Source of the DNA: Neoechinorhynchus agilis
Lineage: Eukaryota; Acanthocephala
Direction: 5' to 3'
Assembly: GCA_051530055.1 (NCBI GenBank)
Contig: CM121342.1
Coordinates: 3,224,001-3,288,000 of the forward strand
Length of the DNA: 64,000 nucleotides
Every line of letters begins with the position of its first letter. Position 1 is the stretch's first letter. Of the stretch, positions 44,871 to 55,931 are shown piece after piece. The notes beneath the pieces were generated by a model that was given only the letters and a program-made list of their open reading frames with translations, ran no database searches and was not told where the DNA came from. The translations under genes and the position numbers were made by a program.

Positions 44871-44993
44871 TTCCCCGATTGAAATCTAAGACACAATAAA
44901 TTTTAGCGAATATAATAACATGTTTATTTCTTAACGTACCTTTGAATCCTCATAAAAAGATTTGAGTTCTGATTTGTTCATTCAATTGGGTTG

Positions 44994-45258
44994 TTGATTT
45001 CGGAGTGGATTACGGTTTCGGTTGGGGAAAATCCGGCCGAGAGGGGAGTCCGCTCTTTTGGGAGTATCCGGTCGGGCGATGTCGGTTCGAGTGAGGGGGA
45101 TATCCGTCCGGGTTGGAGTTTCGGGTGGGGATTAGCGGTTATTGTTTGTTGGGTAGTTTGTGAGGTTGGGTTTTCCTCCGGTTCATTTTGGGTGATGATA
45201 TCCGAGAAGATTGGGCAGAAGGTCGTCGTGGCATTACTCTTTAAAATATCATCATATT
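44994..45258 (-). CDS. Possible Thr/Pro-rich exon without its own start
   Basis: A minus-strand frame of about 88 codons without an upstream Met: SNATTTFCPIFSDIITQNEP, then TSQTTQQTITANPHPKLQPG and LSAGFSPTETVIHSEINN. Its Thr/Pro/Ser richness resembles a mucin-like extracellular segment. The complementary plus ORF (44991-45260) is GT-rich and looks like its shadow. The stretch shares short blocks with 40850-41050. Weak evidence. Confidence 0.2.
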
Positions 45259-45260
45259 AA

Positions 45261-46408
45261 GGATAAATAATAAAATATGCATACCTATGAAACATTACTA
45301 TCATTTTTGCTGCCGTCTTGCATTTTTCTCATTAATTTTTTTTCGTTAAATTAACAAGAGAACAAGGCTATAGCGTTTAAACAAAAGCTCGTCTTCACAA
45401 GGAGAAAATCATGCACGATTTTACAAATTTGTACTGGTCAGTTCTCTTTTCTATTTCGACACATATAATTGGTAAATCAAGAAAGTCGGAGAGGAATTTA
45501 TATCGTGCATCGCGGATGTTCAATTCAAACAACTACAAAGATTTTATATTGCTGGGAAAAGAGTATTCGCATCAAAGAATTAAAAATTATCCAATGTTAA
45601 GCTAGTGGTCCATTCTTTTAATTTACTAACAAATTCAACAAGTGGCTCATGAACTTTTATACTTCCAATTCAGATGATCAACGCTCCCATTCATGGGCGC
45701 TGGCCAAAATGCTGGCCGCGTTATATTGAGATGTCGAACTTTGATAGGCGAAACTATCGAAATCAGAGTTTAGATAGACAATATCAATCTAAAGACATCA
45801 GTGGCGATAATAGCTCACTTGAAACTCACGTTTTTATTGTCTCATGATTATCATCAGCTCATCAAGGTGTTTACTTACGGATATATTTTGTTTTTAACTA
45901 ACTTCGACTAAAAAGTTGTAATCTCGCAGTAAATTTAATACAAACAGCATCCCAATACAAGCTAAGTATAAATAACTTAGATGAAAGCTAAAAAAATCAT
46001 GGGCAGCAAAACAATATTGCTGATTTAAGACATGATTTTGAAGAAAATATCATTAATATAATAAATTAGAATGAAAATTTATTTCTGCAATCGGCATTCG
46101 TTCTTTATTGTTATGGAATTATTTCGAGTTAGGATTTTTTGATTTTGAAGAGGATTGGTCACCGTTCGTTCGATAGAAGAAGGTCCCTTGCAGAGATTAT
46201 AAACTTTTGCGGTAATCTAAATATCTTGCGCTAGACTTTTTGAGCAAAAATCCAAGAAACTATCAAGGTTGAAAAACCCATCAAACAAAAACATCACATT
46301 CAAAAGCGACCACAAACACACAAATAATTTACTAGTGTTTATCCCGTGTTTGTTAACCCTTCCATATAGTATAGATCTATACTTCTGAATAGTACAATAC
46401 AATATACA
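45261..46408. other. Upstream region of the repeat-protein gene
   Basis: AT-rich. A 64-aa ORF at 45411-45605 has no supporting features. No clear promoter elements beyond general AT-rich sequence just before 46409. Confidence 0.35.
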
Positions 46409-48796
46409 ATGTTATCTAAAGCTATAATTTTCTACTGTCTTTTCATATTGGTTGGACTTCGATCAGCACCTTACACAATCCACCGAATAAATGATTTTCT
46501 GATCGAATATCATCCAACTCATGTCCAGATTGGAAATGAGTTCATTCAGTTTACTGAGCCGCTGTTATTTCGCATACGATTACCGGACGAATTGTACAGA
46601 TCGGGTATCAATGAAGAAATTTTAAAAGAATACACAGCACACCTACTTTTGGAACATTTAAAGAAACTGGGATTCATAATGAGAACAGAGATAAGTGGTG
46701 TAGCGTTTGTCCTTCCAGTTACCGCTACCAAACCTCAATTAAATGAAGTTCAACCAATGCTACAAAGCGTACTTGAACTTGAAGGAATTCCCGTTTCGTT
46801 AGAATTGTTAAACCCGCCACACGTAACTGTCCCAGTACACCATCACGAGCAGATATTTCCTCAATCCCATCATAGATTCGGAGTGCCAAATGATCCGATG
46901 ACGCCCGGTCATATCGAGACAAATTTAAAATTTCCGATTCTGGAGTTCTTATCTTCGCAGCTGAAAAAAACCGGAATGGACGGTTTGCAACCAGAATCTC
47001 ATCATTTAATCGGAATGACTACCGAAGCTCCAAATTTTCAACCAGAGGCTTTTTCTCCCCCAGGGCAAACAAATAATGACGTCCAATTTCCAATCTTTGA
47101 AAAGTTGATGTCGTCTCATCTACACAACACCCAGATAGCAAATGAGCTTCCCGCCTCATATAAAAATGGATTTCGGCCACAATCACATCAAAAATTCGAA
47201 CGGCCAAATGAACCTTCAGATTTTAAACCGGAAAAATTCTCTCCCCATATCCAAGCGAACACAAACCTTCAATTTCCCATTTTTGAAAAGTTGATGTCGT
47301 CTCATCTTCACAATACTCAGATTGCAAATGAGCCTCCAGCCTCATACAACAATGGATTTCAGCCACAATCACACCACAAATTCGGACGACCAACCGAATC
47401 TTCAGATTTTAATCCAGAGACATCATCGCCTCATACCCAACCGAATGCGAGCCTTCAATTTCCCATCTTCGAGAAATTAATGTCATCTCAACTTGAGAAC
47501 ATAGATATAGCCAATCGGCTTAAGGAGTTTGAAAAGGATAGATTTCGGTCACAATCACACCACAAATTCGAACGACCAACTCAGCCTTCGGATTATAAAC
47601 CAGAAAAATCCTCTCCCGTTATCCAAACCAACACAAACCTTCAATTTCCCATCATTGAAAAGTTGATGTCGTCTCAATTACACAACGATCAGAATGCAAA
47701 TGAGCCTCCAGCTTCGTACAGCAATGGATTTCCGCAACAATCACACCACAATTTAGGGCGACCAACTGAACCTTCCGATGTTAAACCAGAAAAATTATAT
47801 CCCCATCTCCAAGCGAACGCAAACCTTCAATTCCCCATTCTTGAAAAGTTGATGTCGTCTCATCTACACAACACTCAGATAACAAATGAGCCTCCAGCCT
47901 CATTCAATAACGGATTTCGGCCGCAATCACACAACAAATTTGGGCGACTAACTGAGCATTCGGGTTATAAACCGGAGGCATTATCTCCCCATATCCAAAC
48001 GAACGCGAGCCTTCAATTTCCCATCTTCGAGAAGTCAATGTCATCTCAACTTGAGAACATCCATATAGCCAATCAGCTTAAGGAGTTAGAAAAGAATAGA
48101 TTTCGGTCACAATCACACCACAAATTTGGGAGGCCAACCCAATCTTCAGATTTTGAACCAGAGACATTCTCTCCCCATGTACAAACGCACACAAACCTTC
48201 AATTTCCCATCTTAGAGAAGTTAATGTCATCTCAACTTGAGAACATCGATATAGCCAATCAGCTTCCAGAGTCAGAAAAGGATAGATTTGGGCCGCAATC
48301 ACACCACAAATTATGGCGACCAGCTGAATCTTCAGATTTTAAGCCAGAGACATTCTCTCCCTATATCCAAACGAATGCAAACCTTCAATTTCTGACTTTT
48401 GAGGAAATGCAATTTTCTCAGCCATATAAAAATGAGCAGGCAAACGAGCTAGAGAAATCGGACAAAAATGGATTCAGCTTCCAATTCCACGACGAATTCG
48501 AGGTACCCAATGAAAATCTAAACATAGAACCGGACATACTCTCGAATCAAGATATGAAAATGGATTCATTATCACAAGAACTTCAGGTGTTTTTAGATTC
48601 CCTACCGCCCAGCACAACAACAGATACACTGCTTCCATTGTACGAGCCATATAACCAATATGCAAATCGTGAGTACGGACCAGCATTTGATCCGGTGGAT
48701 GTCGAGAGCGAAGAAAATGGTCATCCACAAGAAGATTTGGCTTTAATAATGCCTGAATCTCCTTGGTATGGACAATTCCAATGGTTGAATTCTTAG
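46409..48796 (+). CDS. Secreted 795-aa protein with 9 degenerate tandem repeats
   Basis: Single-exon ORF with a signal peptide (MLSKAIIFYCLFILVGLRSA). Residues about 20-150 form a non-repetitive domain (IHRINDFLIEYHPTHVQIGN, LLLEHLKKLGFIMRTEISGV). From about residue 170, nine repeats of roughly 62 aa follow, each starting near LQFPIFEKLMSS and containing PQSHHKFGRPTE and PETSSPH-like blocks. Two repeat flavours are mixed: one has HNTQIANEPPASYNNGF, the other ENIDIANQLKELEKDRF. The C-terminal 100 residues are unique and acidic. Rich in Pro, Ser, His and Gln, with no Cys in the repeats, so probably an extended extracellular or cuticle-like protein, or a parasite-type secretory product. Not recognised as a known family. 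Confidence 0.8.
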   Translation: MLSKAIIFYCLFILVGLRSAPYTIHRINDFLIEYHPTHVQIGNEFIQFTEPLLFRIRLPDELYRSGINEEILKEYTAHLLLEHLKKLGFIMRTEISGVAFVLPVTATKPQLNEVQPMLQSVLELEGIPVSLELLNPPHVTVPVHHHEQIFPQSHHRFGVPNDPMTPGHIETNLKFPILEFLSSQLKKTGMDGLQPESHHLIGMTTEAPNFQPEAFSPPGQTNNDVQFPIFEKLMSSHLHNTQIANELPASYKNGFRPQSHQKFERPNEPSDFKPEKFSPHIQANTNLQFPIFEKLMSSHLHNTQIANEPPASYNNGFQPQSHHKFGRPTESSDFNPETSSPHTQPNASLQFPIFEKLMSSQLENIDIANRLKEFEKDRFRSQSHHKFERPTQPSDYKPEKSSPVIQTNTNLQFPIIEKLMSSQLHNDQNANEPPASYSNGFPQQSHHNLGRPTEPSDVKPEKLYPHLQANANLQFPILEKLMSSHLHNTQITNEPPASFNNGFRPQSHNKFGRLTEHSGYKPEALSPHIQTNASLQFPIFEKSMSSQLENIHIANQLKELEKNRFRSQSHHKFGRPTQSSDFEPETFSPHVQTHTNLQFPILEKLMSSQLENIDIANQLPESEKDRFGPQSHHKLWRPAESSDFKPETFSPYIQTNANLQFLTFEEMQFSQPYKNEQANELEKSDKNGFSFQFHDEFEVPNENLNIEPDILSNQDMKMDSLSQELQVFLDSLPPSTTTDTLLPLYEPYNQYANREYGPAFDPVDVESEENGHPQEDLALIMPESPWYGQFQWLNS

Positions 48797-49247
48797 CTTA
48801 CTCTATAGATCCTTATTTATTATATTTTATAAACATCATTTACAGTTTTTAAGTGTTTATTGACGAAAACGATTTGCAAAAATCTGAAAGATGGAGATAC
48901 TGTTGTTTGCATTCAGCTGTAATTTTGTAAAAAAAACAGCACCTTTAACTAAGTGTTTAGAACATCTATTACTCAGCTTTTCCTGTGCCATAAGAAAAGC
49001 CAAGTAAGGGATGTTTTAGACACTTAAATAAATATAACCGGCTTGCTAGTAGACATTAGCGAACTTTCCACTACGTCGATTATTTCTATTAATAAGAAAA
49101 ACTGCCATGGTAAACCGATTTATCATTGCAATCACGAAATCACTTTTGATGCGTTTTATGAGTAAATTTGTGAATTGCTTGCCTCAACAAGATTATGCCA
49201 CTAAATTTATTGTACTAAAGCTTGTTCTAAGCGAAGTAGGACACAAT
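48797..49247. other. Intergenic, no gene supported
   Basis: Short spacer between convergent genes at 46.4-48.8 (plus) and 49.2-49.6 kb (minus). The 71-aa ORF at 49107-49322 is antisense to the latter's 3' end. Confidence 0.4.
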
Positions 49248-49601
49248 TCAATAGTGTCCATAACCTCCGTATCCTCTAAATCCTCCATATCCTCCACAGC
49301 ATCCACCGCCAAACGCCAATAGGAGTGGAAATAGCAGTAGGAATGGAATGAAAAACCACCGTTTCCCATCGACGACCTTTTTTGGTATACGTTCGTCCTC
49401 CATAATTTTCTTCAACATTTCAGCTGGAAGTTCTGTTTCCTCAATCCACTGAGGCTTTACTGCGACCCCGATTTGAGCAACGGATTTATCTGGCACCGTT
49501 GTATTGGTATCGTCGATGACAATTAAAGATTCGGGGATCTTCGGTTCGTCACAGAACGCGAATGTAGCGAAGATGGCGACAAAGATTAAGATCAGTTGCA
49601 T
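49248..49601 (-). CDS. Small secreted Gly-rich peptide precursor, member 1 of a second family
   Basis: 117 aa. Signal peptide MQLILIFVAIFATFAFC, an acidic spacer, then LKKIMEDERIPKKVVDGK, a hydrophobic stretch (WFFIPFLLLFPLLLAFGGG) and a Cys/Gly/Tyr-rich tail (GGYGGFRGYGGYGHY). The ORF at 58108-58428 has the same plan and the block DDKIPKKIVNGK followed by FFFWGFVPFFPWGF. The Gly/Tyr tail resembles cuticle or antimicrobial peptides of invertebrates, but the hydrophobic core is unusual. A consensus TATA box lies 40 bp upstream. Confidence 0.7.
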   Translation of the reverse strand: MQLILIFVAIFATFAFCDEPKIPESLIVIDDTNTTVPDKSVAQIGVAVKPQWIEETELPAEMLKKIMEDERIPKKVVDGKRWFFIPFLLLFPLLLAFGGGCCGGYGGFRGYGGYGHY

Positions 49602-49640
49602 GGTGAGTGCTCAATACTCAGTTTCACAAGGATCGTGTCT

Positions 49641-49649
49641 CCTTTTATA
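49641..49649 (-). promoter_or_regulatory. TATA box of the secreted peptide at 49.6 kb
   Basis: TATAAAAGG on the minus strand, 40 bp before the ATG. This leaves room for a transcription start and a very short 5' leader. Typical of strongly expressed, tissue-specific genes. Confidence 0.65.
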
Positions 49650-50655
49650 CTACCGAGATTTGGAACAGAGATCTAAACAATCACAAGAATTCTCTCACAC
49701 ACACATCCATTGAACAACATTCGAATATGTTGAACAATACAAAGGACAGGGAAAAAAGATTGTTTTGATGACAATAAAGACGCTTAGAAGAGCGGACAAA
49801 TTGAACACATTCGAATGCAAGAAAACCATTTTCATCCGAGCTATTGAATATACAATCATTTCGTGATTTGTGTCGACGAAAAAGAGAGGTTTTAGATGTG
49901 AACTCCTGCCCTATTAATTCCTGGGAAATCGAGATTGAATAAAGGATGAAAATTAAGCTATTGGTTTTGATAAGAGGCGTACTCATGGCAGAGATGTTTC
50001 TTTAAATTTGAATTCCGATTTTAATGAAGTGAACGATCAGTGTTAATTATTTTGATTAGAAGTGTTATTAAGGTCTTCACTCGGTAAATAATTTTTTATT
50101 AAAGACTTTTCGAAACTCATCGGGTTTATCATCAGTTTGTTAGTTATTTATAGACGCTTATTAACAAACTGGCGATGAACTGGGCGAGGTAGCAGAAAGT
50201 CTTTACAAAAATTATTTATCGGGTGAAGACCTAAATAACACTTCTAATCATATACCCCGGTACTCCTCACATATCAACAATATTAATTATTTTGTTTAAT
50301 TTTTGTGTTTTTCCATCTACATCAGATGTGGAGCTTGAAAATCTTTACAAAAATTCAGAAACATCCCAGAGCATCAAGAGGAAATGAATTTCACTCCATA
50401 AGCTTGCGTTGTTCCCTCGTCACATCGACTAGATTAAAGGTCAATAATAAAATTTCCACAATTCTATTCATTTTCGGAAGGTAAATTTACTCTAAACTTA
50501 AATTCTTGGATAGAAGCCGGTTAAGTGGCGGAAAGGGCAAGGCAATAGAGAGGAATACAAATATCTCGGTCGGTCGCTCTACATCTTCCAACTTTTCGCC
50601 ATTGAGATAATTGGTATCGTTGGACTAAGCACCGCGAAATTTTTTACCTCGGAAA
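49650..50655. other. Intergenic with one palindromic element
   Basis: No gene supported apart from the palindrome at 50060-50245. The 101-aa minus ORF (49681-49986) and the 62-aa plus ORF at 50656-50844 have no distinguishing features. Confidence 0.4.
50060..50245. mobile_element. Palindromic MITE-like element, GTCTTCAC family
   Basis: Left arm GTGTTATTAAGGTCTTCACT and CATCGGGTTTATCATCAGTT; right arm AACTGGCGATGAAC and GGGTGAAGACCTAAATAACA. A related, more diverged copy lies at 58790-58950 (CGTCGGGTTAATCATCAGTT; GTGAAGACCTAAACAA). Confidence 0.75.
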
Positions 50656-51189
50656 ATGGTTGATTACAACGACAACAAAAGGATTCCACGACGGCCAACT
50701 ATTTTTTATTCGAGAATGTGCAAGGCGATTTTAAAGAAGGAGAATGCTGGAGGGAATGGAGGAAAAAGATGTTTCGTCTATTCCATCGATGCTTCTATAA
50801 ATCTTAAAAATTATTTGAAGAAATTTCGGCGATGGTGCAGATGAAATAGCTCAAAATTCATTGTCTAATCTTTTCTTTGTTTTTTATTCAATTTCTTATG
50901 CTAAACTAGCGATCACTAATCATTCACACCGCCACTCTGGATCACTCAGCTGCAATTTCATAATTTCGTTTTAGGATGGGTTTCATTTTTTATTGATAAT
51001 TCCAAGTGAGTTTAAAGAGTGTCACATTAATTCAAATCTGAGAATCATCAAGAGAGAAAATCGTTCGGGCTGATAGAGTATTTAGTTGCAAGAGAAAAAA
51101 ATTTCTTTTCGTATAATAGTTATAAATTAATTGATGTTTATTTTAGAAAAATCATTGACACCACCGCTCTGGATAACTCAACTGCCTTA

Positions 51190-51640
51190 GTGGTGTAACG
51201 GTCGAAAGGACGGATGCAGCGTTCCGTCCCGTTGCTTAGTTAGACTTATGTTTTGTAGGAGGAATGCTCCTGATCTCGGATCGCCAGTGATTCGTCTCAA
51301 TCTCTTAGACAATTGTTCGACCAGGTCCTATGCCGCGGTACCAACCGACCCGAGGGTCTCGACGCCAAATGGTAGAAAATAATGATTTCGACCCAAGTCC
51401 CTGTATTTGGTCCTTTTACGTTCATCAGCGGCCGTCGCTGCTCCCTCTTCGGTTTAACAGTTGCGAATTTTATGTTGCTGGCTGCAAGCGTGGCATTTCC
51501 GAGAAGGACTTTGCCTCCCATCGCCACGGGAATACTGTTACACCGTCCGTTCTACGGCGGCCATTGAGCCGGCAAAGATTGCTGGGCTCTAGGATGTTGT
51601 GCGAATTCACAGTATTCAGAGCACGACTAAGAGAATCGCG
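51190..51640 (-). mobile_element. Retroelement C-terminal fragment, copy 1
   Basis: On the minus strand, pieces such as EPSNLCRLNGRR, VTVFPWRWE and ITGDPRSGAFLLQNISL match the better-preserved copies at 61188-61765 and 59631-60242. This is the distal, endonuclease-like part of a reverse-transcriptase-bearing element. Old and broken, with several breaks. Confidence 0.6.
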
Positions 51641-51974
51641 TTCACTTCGCCGAGTCGTGAGTACGCCAAACCATTTTCTTTTCGTATAATAGTTATACCA
51701 TCGTTCGGATTAAAATTGACTACTTTATTACCGATATTTTGTCACTTCCGACATTTTAAAAAAGGTTCTTCATTTGTTTAACACACCTTTCAAGTTTGGG
51801 AAAACGTCGGAATCGATCAAATATTTTAAATAAATTGGTCAATTTTAACCCGAGCGATGGGGAAAACTACCAAAAGAGCAAAGTTAACAAAATCTATCAT
51901 TTCAGAATGTTTGACCATCAAAAATTGTTCATTTCTTAATGCAGGGCAAATAAGTTCTTAAATGTTTTTTTGTT

Positions 51975-52330
51975 CTGACAAGCTGGTTCTATTGATTCAG
52001 ATTTAGTTTTTTCAGAGAAGTGATATTACCACATAAACTTCGATGAACAACAGTTAAGAGTTCCAAATCCCTGTTTCAGGGTCAAAGGTTTCGAATCCAC
52101 GATCGCCGATGACACACAACCAACAGGGACGAAATACTTCGTTGAAGGGAGGAAACTCACTGATGAATCAAGCCTCCCCGGGAGGTATCTGAGAGTCCGG
52201 AGAGAGAGTTTATGTGGTCATATGACTTCTCCGATGTAAAACATAAGATTCGACCGCCGGAGGTGCTGAAATAATTCACAATAAGAAGAAGTACTGACAA
52301 ACTGGTTCTATTTAGTTAGATTTAGTTTTT
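51975..52330 (+). mobile_element. SINE copy with flanking repeated segments
   Basis: B-box AGGTTTCGAATCC near 52086, then GGAGGAAACTCACTGATGAA and GCCTCCCCGGGAGGTATCTG, as in the SINE at 36.85-37.1 kb. On both sides (about 51977 and 52287) lies CTGGTTCTAT followed by AGATTTAGTTTTTT, as direct repeats. The left flank also carries the SINE tail in reverse orientation (AGAGAAGTGATATTACCACA). Confidence 0.6.
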
Positions 52331-52423
52331 TTTCTTGTTTGTTGGCCGATAATAACGAAGCACACAGAATGATGCCTACTGGCCGTCATGGAAACAAGAA
52401 TCCTGAGATGGATCAGTGGTTTC

Positions 52424-52985
52424 ACCTTCAAAGTCGTAAATAAAAGAAATTCGGAATAGATATGGAATGGCAGCAATCGCCATGGTCTAATCATGTAATG
52501 AGGCCGAATCCAATCGTCAAAACTGTTCTGGAACTAACTGTCGAAGGAAGGAGACCGAAAGGACGCCCGAAATGGAAATGTTCAATTTATATGTTTTAAA
52601 ACGAGAATTCACCTTCAAAGTCGTAAATAAAAGAAATTCGGAATAGATATGGAATGGCAGCAATCGCCATGGTCTAATCATGTAATGAGGCCGAATCCAA
52701 TCGTCAAAACTGTTCTGGAACTAACTGTCGAAGGAAGGAGACCGAAAGGACGCCCGAAATGGAAATGTTCAATTTATATGTTTTAAAACGAGAATTCACC
52801 TTCAAAGTCGTAAATAAAAGAAATTCGGAATAGATATGGAATGGCAGCAATCGCCATGGTCTAATCATGTAATGAGGCCGAATCCAATCGTCAAAACTGT
52901 TCTGGAACTAACTGTCGAAGGAAGGAGACCGAAAGGACGCCCGAAATGGAAATGTTCAATTTATATGTTTTAAAACGAGAAACGG
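52424..52985 (+). repeat. 185-bp tandem repeat, 3 copies, from a LINE tail
   Basis: Three almost identical units, each starting TTCACCTTCAAAGTCGTAAA and ending ATTTATATGTTTTAAAACGA. One frame reads WSNHVMRPNPIVKTVLEL and EGRRPKGRPKW, similar to the conserved C-terminal tail of RTE-type LINE proteins (W-x-H-V-x-R ... G-R-P-x-W). The near identity implies recent in-place duplication of a dead LINE end. Confidence 0.8.
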
Positions 52986-53381
52986 TTAATCGGACATTCT
53001 GATGTTCAATGTTCTTGAGATTATTAGCGTTCATAAGCTTCATAACCGTACATAAAGTGGAGACGAGCTTGCCACAGTGGCGTAAATGGCCTACGAACAA
53101 CAACTCGGTCTCGATTTATTAATTCCGATATTTCGGCGCAGTCTCCGTTCTAAAATGGTTCATCTTCGAAAGAGCGTTTCGCATCGTCACCTGCACATCA
53201 AACGACGGCGACGACGACCATGGCGGTTGCAGCGCGATTGACGAGTACGGCGGCGGCGCGTCTCTCTCTGTCGGTTATCGCACACGCACACACAACCATC
53301 CGTCGTTTTGGTGCAGCAGCACCGTCTCCTTTTTTTCGTCCTCGAAGCAGCAGGAGCATTGGATCGTTGTCATGGTAGCCA

Positions 53382-54990
53382 ATGACCAAATCAGTTCTAA
53401 CGAAACTGGTAGCATTGCTCGTCATTGTAGTTGGAACAACTTCAACGACCGATCTGGATCATCGACGATTAACCCTGTTCACACGATTCATCGAACTCGT
53501 CAATGAAAGTCTTAGTATTAATCAAGAAAACATAAACAAACGAATCGTTTCTTTGTACTCGGGACAAGTACCGGACGTTGTGATCGCTTCAGCCATGCAG
53601 TACGTCTCCATGGCTGATAAATATGAACTCGACCGAAGTAAAAAATTCGTTCATGAAACCGTACAGACTCGGTTGAATTTCATCAGCAAAAATGGGTTTA
53701 CAATTCAAGTCAAAAACAACGGATTGCGGCCTGTTAAGGAATCGCGACGAAGAACAACTCAATTTTCTTCTTTTTTCTTTTAATGAAGGCAAAAATTATT
53801 CTATTTTAATGTTAACTCCATGTCGTAAAACGGTTTTTTTTCGAAATCGTTAAAAAAATTACAAGAAAATTGGTTCTTTCAAAGAACAATTCTCGAGTCC
53901 CATGACGTTGAGGAAAGAAAATATTTAAATTTATTAAAATGTCTAAAACTCCACCGATTGTTAAATTACAAGGTCAAAAATTATTTTTATATGCATTTTC
54001 CCTATGGCGTATGCATGGCTCAGCCAGTCACATTCATCAGCGCAAATTAAAGTTTTCCTATTGGACTAAATTCAGCCGTGTAGAATAACTTAATTTACGC
54101 TGATATTTGTTGAGGCAAAATTTTTGTTGAAGCGTAAAAAAACAGACGTTCGAATCCTTTGAGAATCTTCGTCACTATCCTATAAAATTGAACATATTAA
54201 ATTCACTGTATACATTCGGAACCACATCCCCATACCGTACACGCCGCGCATTGTGTTGGTCCGGATAGTAAAATCCGGTTTTACCCTTTATAATGGAAGC
54301 GTTTTACTCTCTTTAACGCCTTACACAAACTCCTTGGATTCTGAAGGAATACAAGTGACAAATGTTCTAAACCACAATGAAATTATATCAATTAAAGTTC
54401 GCTTCGTCGACAAGATTCTTAAACGAGTAAAGTTTAAGGACGAAGCTTTGGTTCGTCTGAAGTTATCTTCTACGAAAAACAGGCGTAAACGACGGCAAAC
54501 TCCATATATTTCTGAAGAATCTCACCGAGTACTTCCAAATGGCTGTCTAATAAAAACTCACGTGTATAACTTCAACAATCCAGAAATTCTAGACGTTCTC
54601 GCAAAAGGCGATCTTTTCAAGCAAGTAGGAGTTCCTATAGGTGTCTATGAAATCTCATATTGTTCAATGTCAGCTGAGACTTCATGTCAGGAATCAACGT
54701 CTGAAGCAATGCATCATGCAACCTGTGCTGATAATACAATGCCCAAACGCAGTCCTCACTTCCTTCAAAAGCAACATAGTCAAATCCAAATGTATTACCT
54801 CAATCACTTTATGCAATCGAATGTGAATGGACGGAAAATGTACACTGGCTGTTGCTTTCCTACTCAATATAGAGATGTACGAATGCAGTTCTCAAGTGGG
54901 TACATTGAACATATTTCGGACGCCAGTGCAACCAATTGTGGATGCTTTTATGGCGTTAATGTCCCATGCCACGCTAGAAATCACTTATAA
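53382..54990 (+). CDS. Probable divergent TGF-beta superfamily ligand (two or more exons)
   Basis: The first exon (ATG 53382, open to 53783) has a signal peptide (LTKLVALLVIVVGTTS) and a helical, prodomain-like region (LFTRFIELVNESLSINQENI, VVIASAMQYVSMADKY). The second (open from about 54163, stop 54990) continues the prodomain, then a furin-type site RRKRRQ. A Cys-rich mature region of about 150 aa follows: NGCLIKTHVYNF, VGVPIGVYEISYC, then TGCCFPTQYRDVRMQF and, 27 residues after the CC, NCGC. The CC-x27-CxC ending, with CC followed by FPT, is the TGF-beta knot signature (compare CCVPT ... CGC). The usual CxGxC is replaced by a wider C-x7-C and two extra cysteines are present. The intron boundaries near 53740 and 54270 are not phase-resolved. 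Confidence 0.62.
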
Positions 54991-55931
54991 ATACACGAGA
55001 GTTTTTTTCTCGGGATCTATACAATTTCCTCGTCGCCTATATGAAACGAGAACTTTTCGGGCTTTTAGAATGCTTCAATTTTTTTTACCGACATATGCAA
55101 ACGGGTAATCTTCTCCATCATATTCAAGTTTTGATAAAAATAGCTTCTTTGGAACGGTGTGGTAGTCTTATTATTGCCAATCTTTATGGCGTCTCTTAAA
55201 TATGTAAATAAGTCTTAAAGATAAGTTTTTTATCTCGAAGTTAAAAATGTTTTTTCTTATAAATCAAACAATAATTTTATAAGTCAATTATTTCTCGGAT
55301 CATAAAATAATTTTGGTCTAAGTAAATAAAACAATGAGAAAAAAGAAGATTATGATCTTAATATTGCAAAGGACCGTACAAACCGTGCGTTTCAACTACA
55401 GAATGTCGTCTAGTCTTTGACAAAAAAACTGAAAATCTTTCAATTCGATAATTTCTCTATATGATTCTGCAATTTTTTAATGCTTTTTGATGTTCAGATT
55501 TGGTTTTTATTCAACTAACTTAAGAATTTGCAAATTACAGTAAAACATAGAAAAGTTAATATAAAACGCGAAAGATGTGCTTATAGTTATGATTGGATGT
55601 GAATTAGCACTTAATGGATTCGGTAATTATTTTCCTGATTCATATGGGCTGCTTTTTTTCGTTGAAATTAAAATGATTTTATTTTTAAAATCCGATAATT
55701 CGACACAATCTTACACTTTAACAACCTTGATAAACGCGTACAAGATTTTGCCGAAATATCGGATTTTAAAAATAAAATCATTTTAATTTCTATGCCGGAG
55801 AACAACCAAAGGGGACACTAAGGGAAGTTAGTTGGTTTCAAGTCTTGGATTCTGATTGGCTAGAGCAGGTCAATCTTTTTCTACCCTTTAAGTAAATACG
55901 AAACCATACAATCAAAATCAGAGGAGACAAC
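54991..55931. other. Intergenic with one palindromic element
   Basis: 3' flank of the TGF-beta-like gene, the palindrome at 55668-55797, and the 5' flank of the Emi-like gene. The 69-aa ORF at 55577-55786 runs into the palindrome and is not supported. Confidence 0.4.
55668..55797. mobile_element. Palindromic MITE-like element (CCGATATTTCGG family)
   Basis: Left arm AAAATGATTTTATTTTTAAA, ATCCGATAATTCGACACAAT; right arm GATTTTGCCGAAATATCGGA, TTTTAAAAATAAAATCATTT. About 130 bp. It sits about 135 bp before the ATG of the Emi-like gene, so could influence its promoter. Confidence 0.85.

Noticed and set aside
53198-53425. 75-aa minus ORF in GC-rich sequence
   Set aside because: Lies over the likely 5' leader of the TGF-beta-like gene; Ala/Val/Arg-rich composition is due to CGN-rich repeats.
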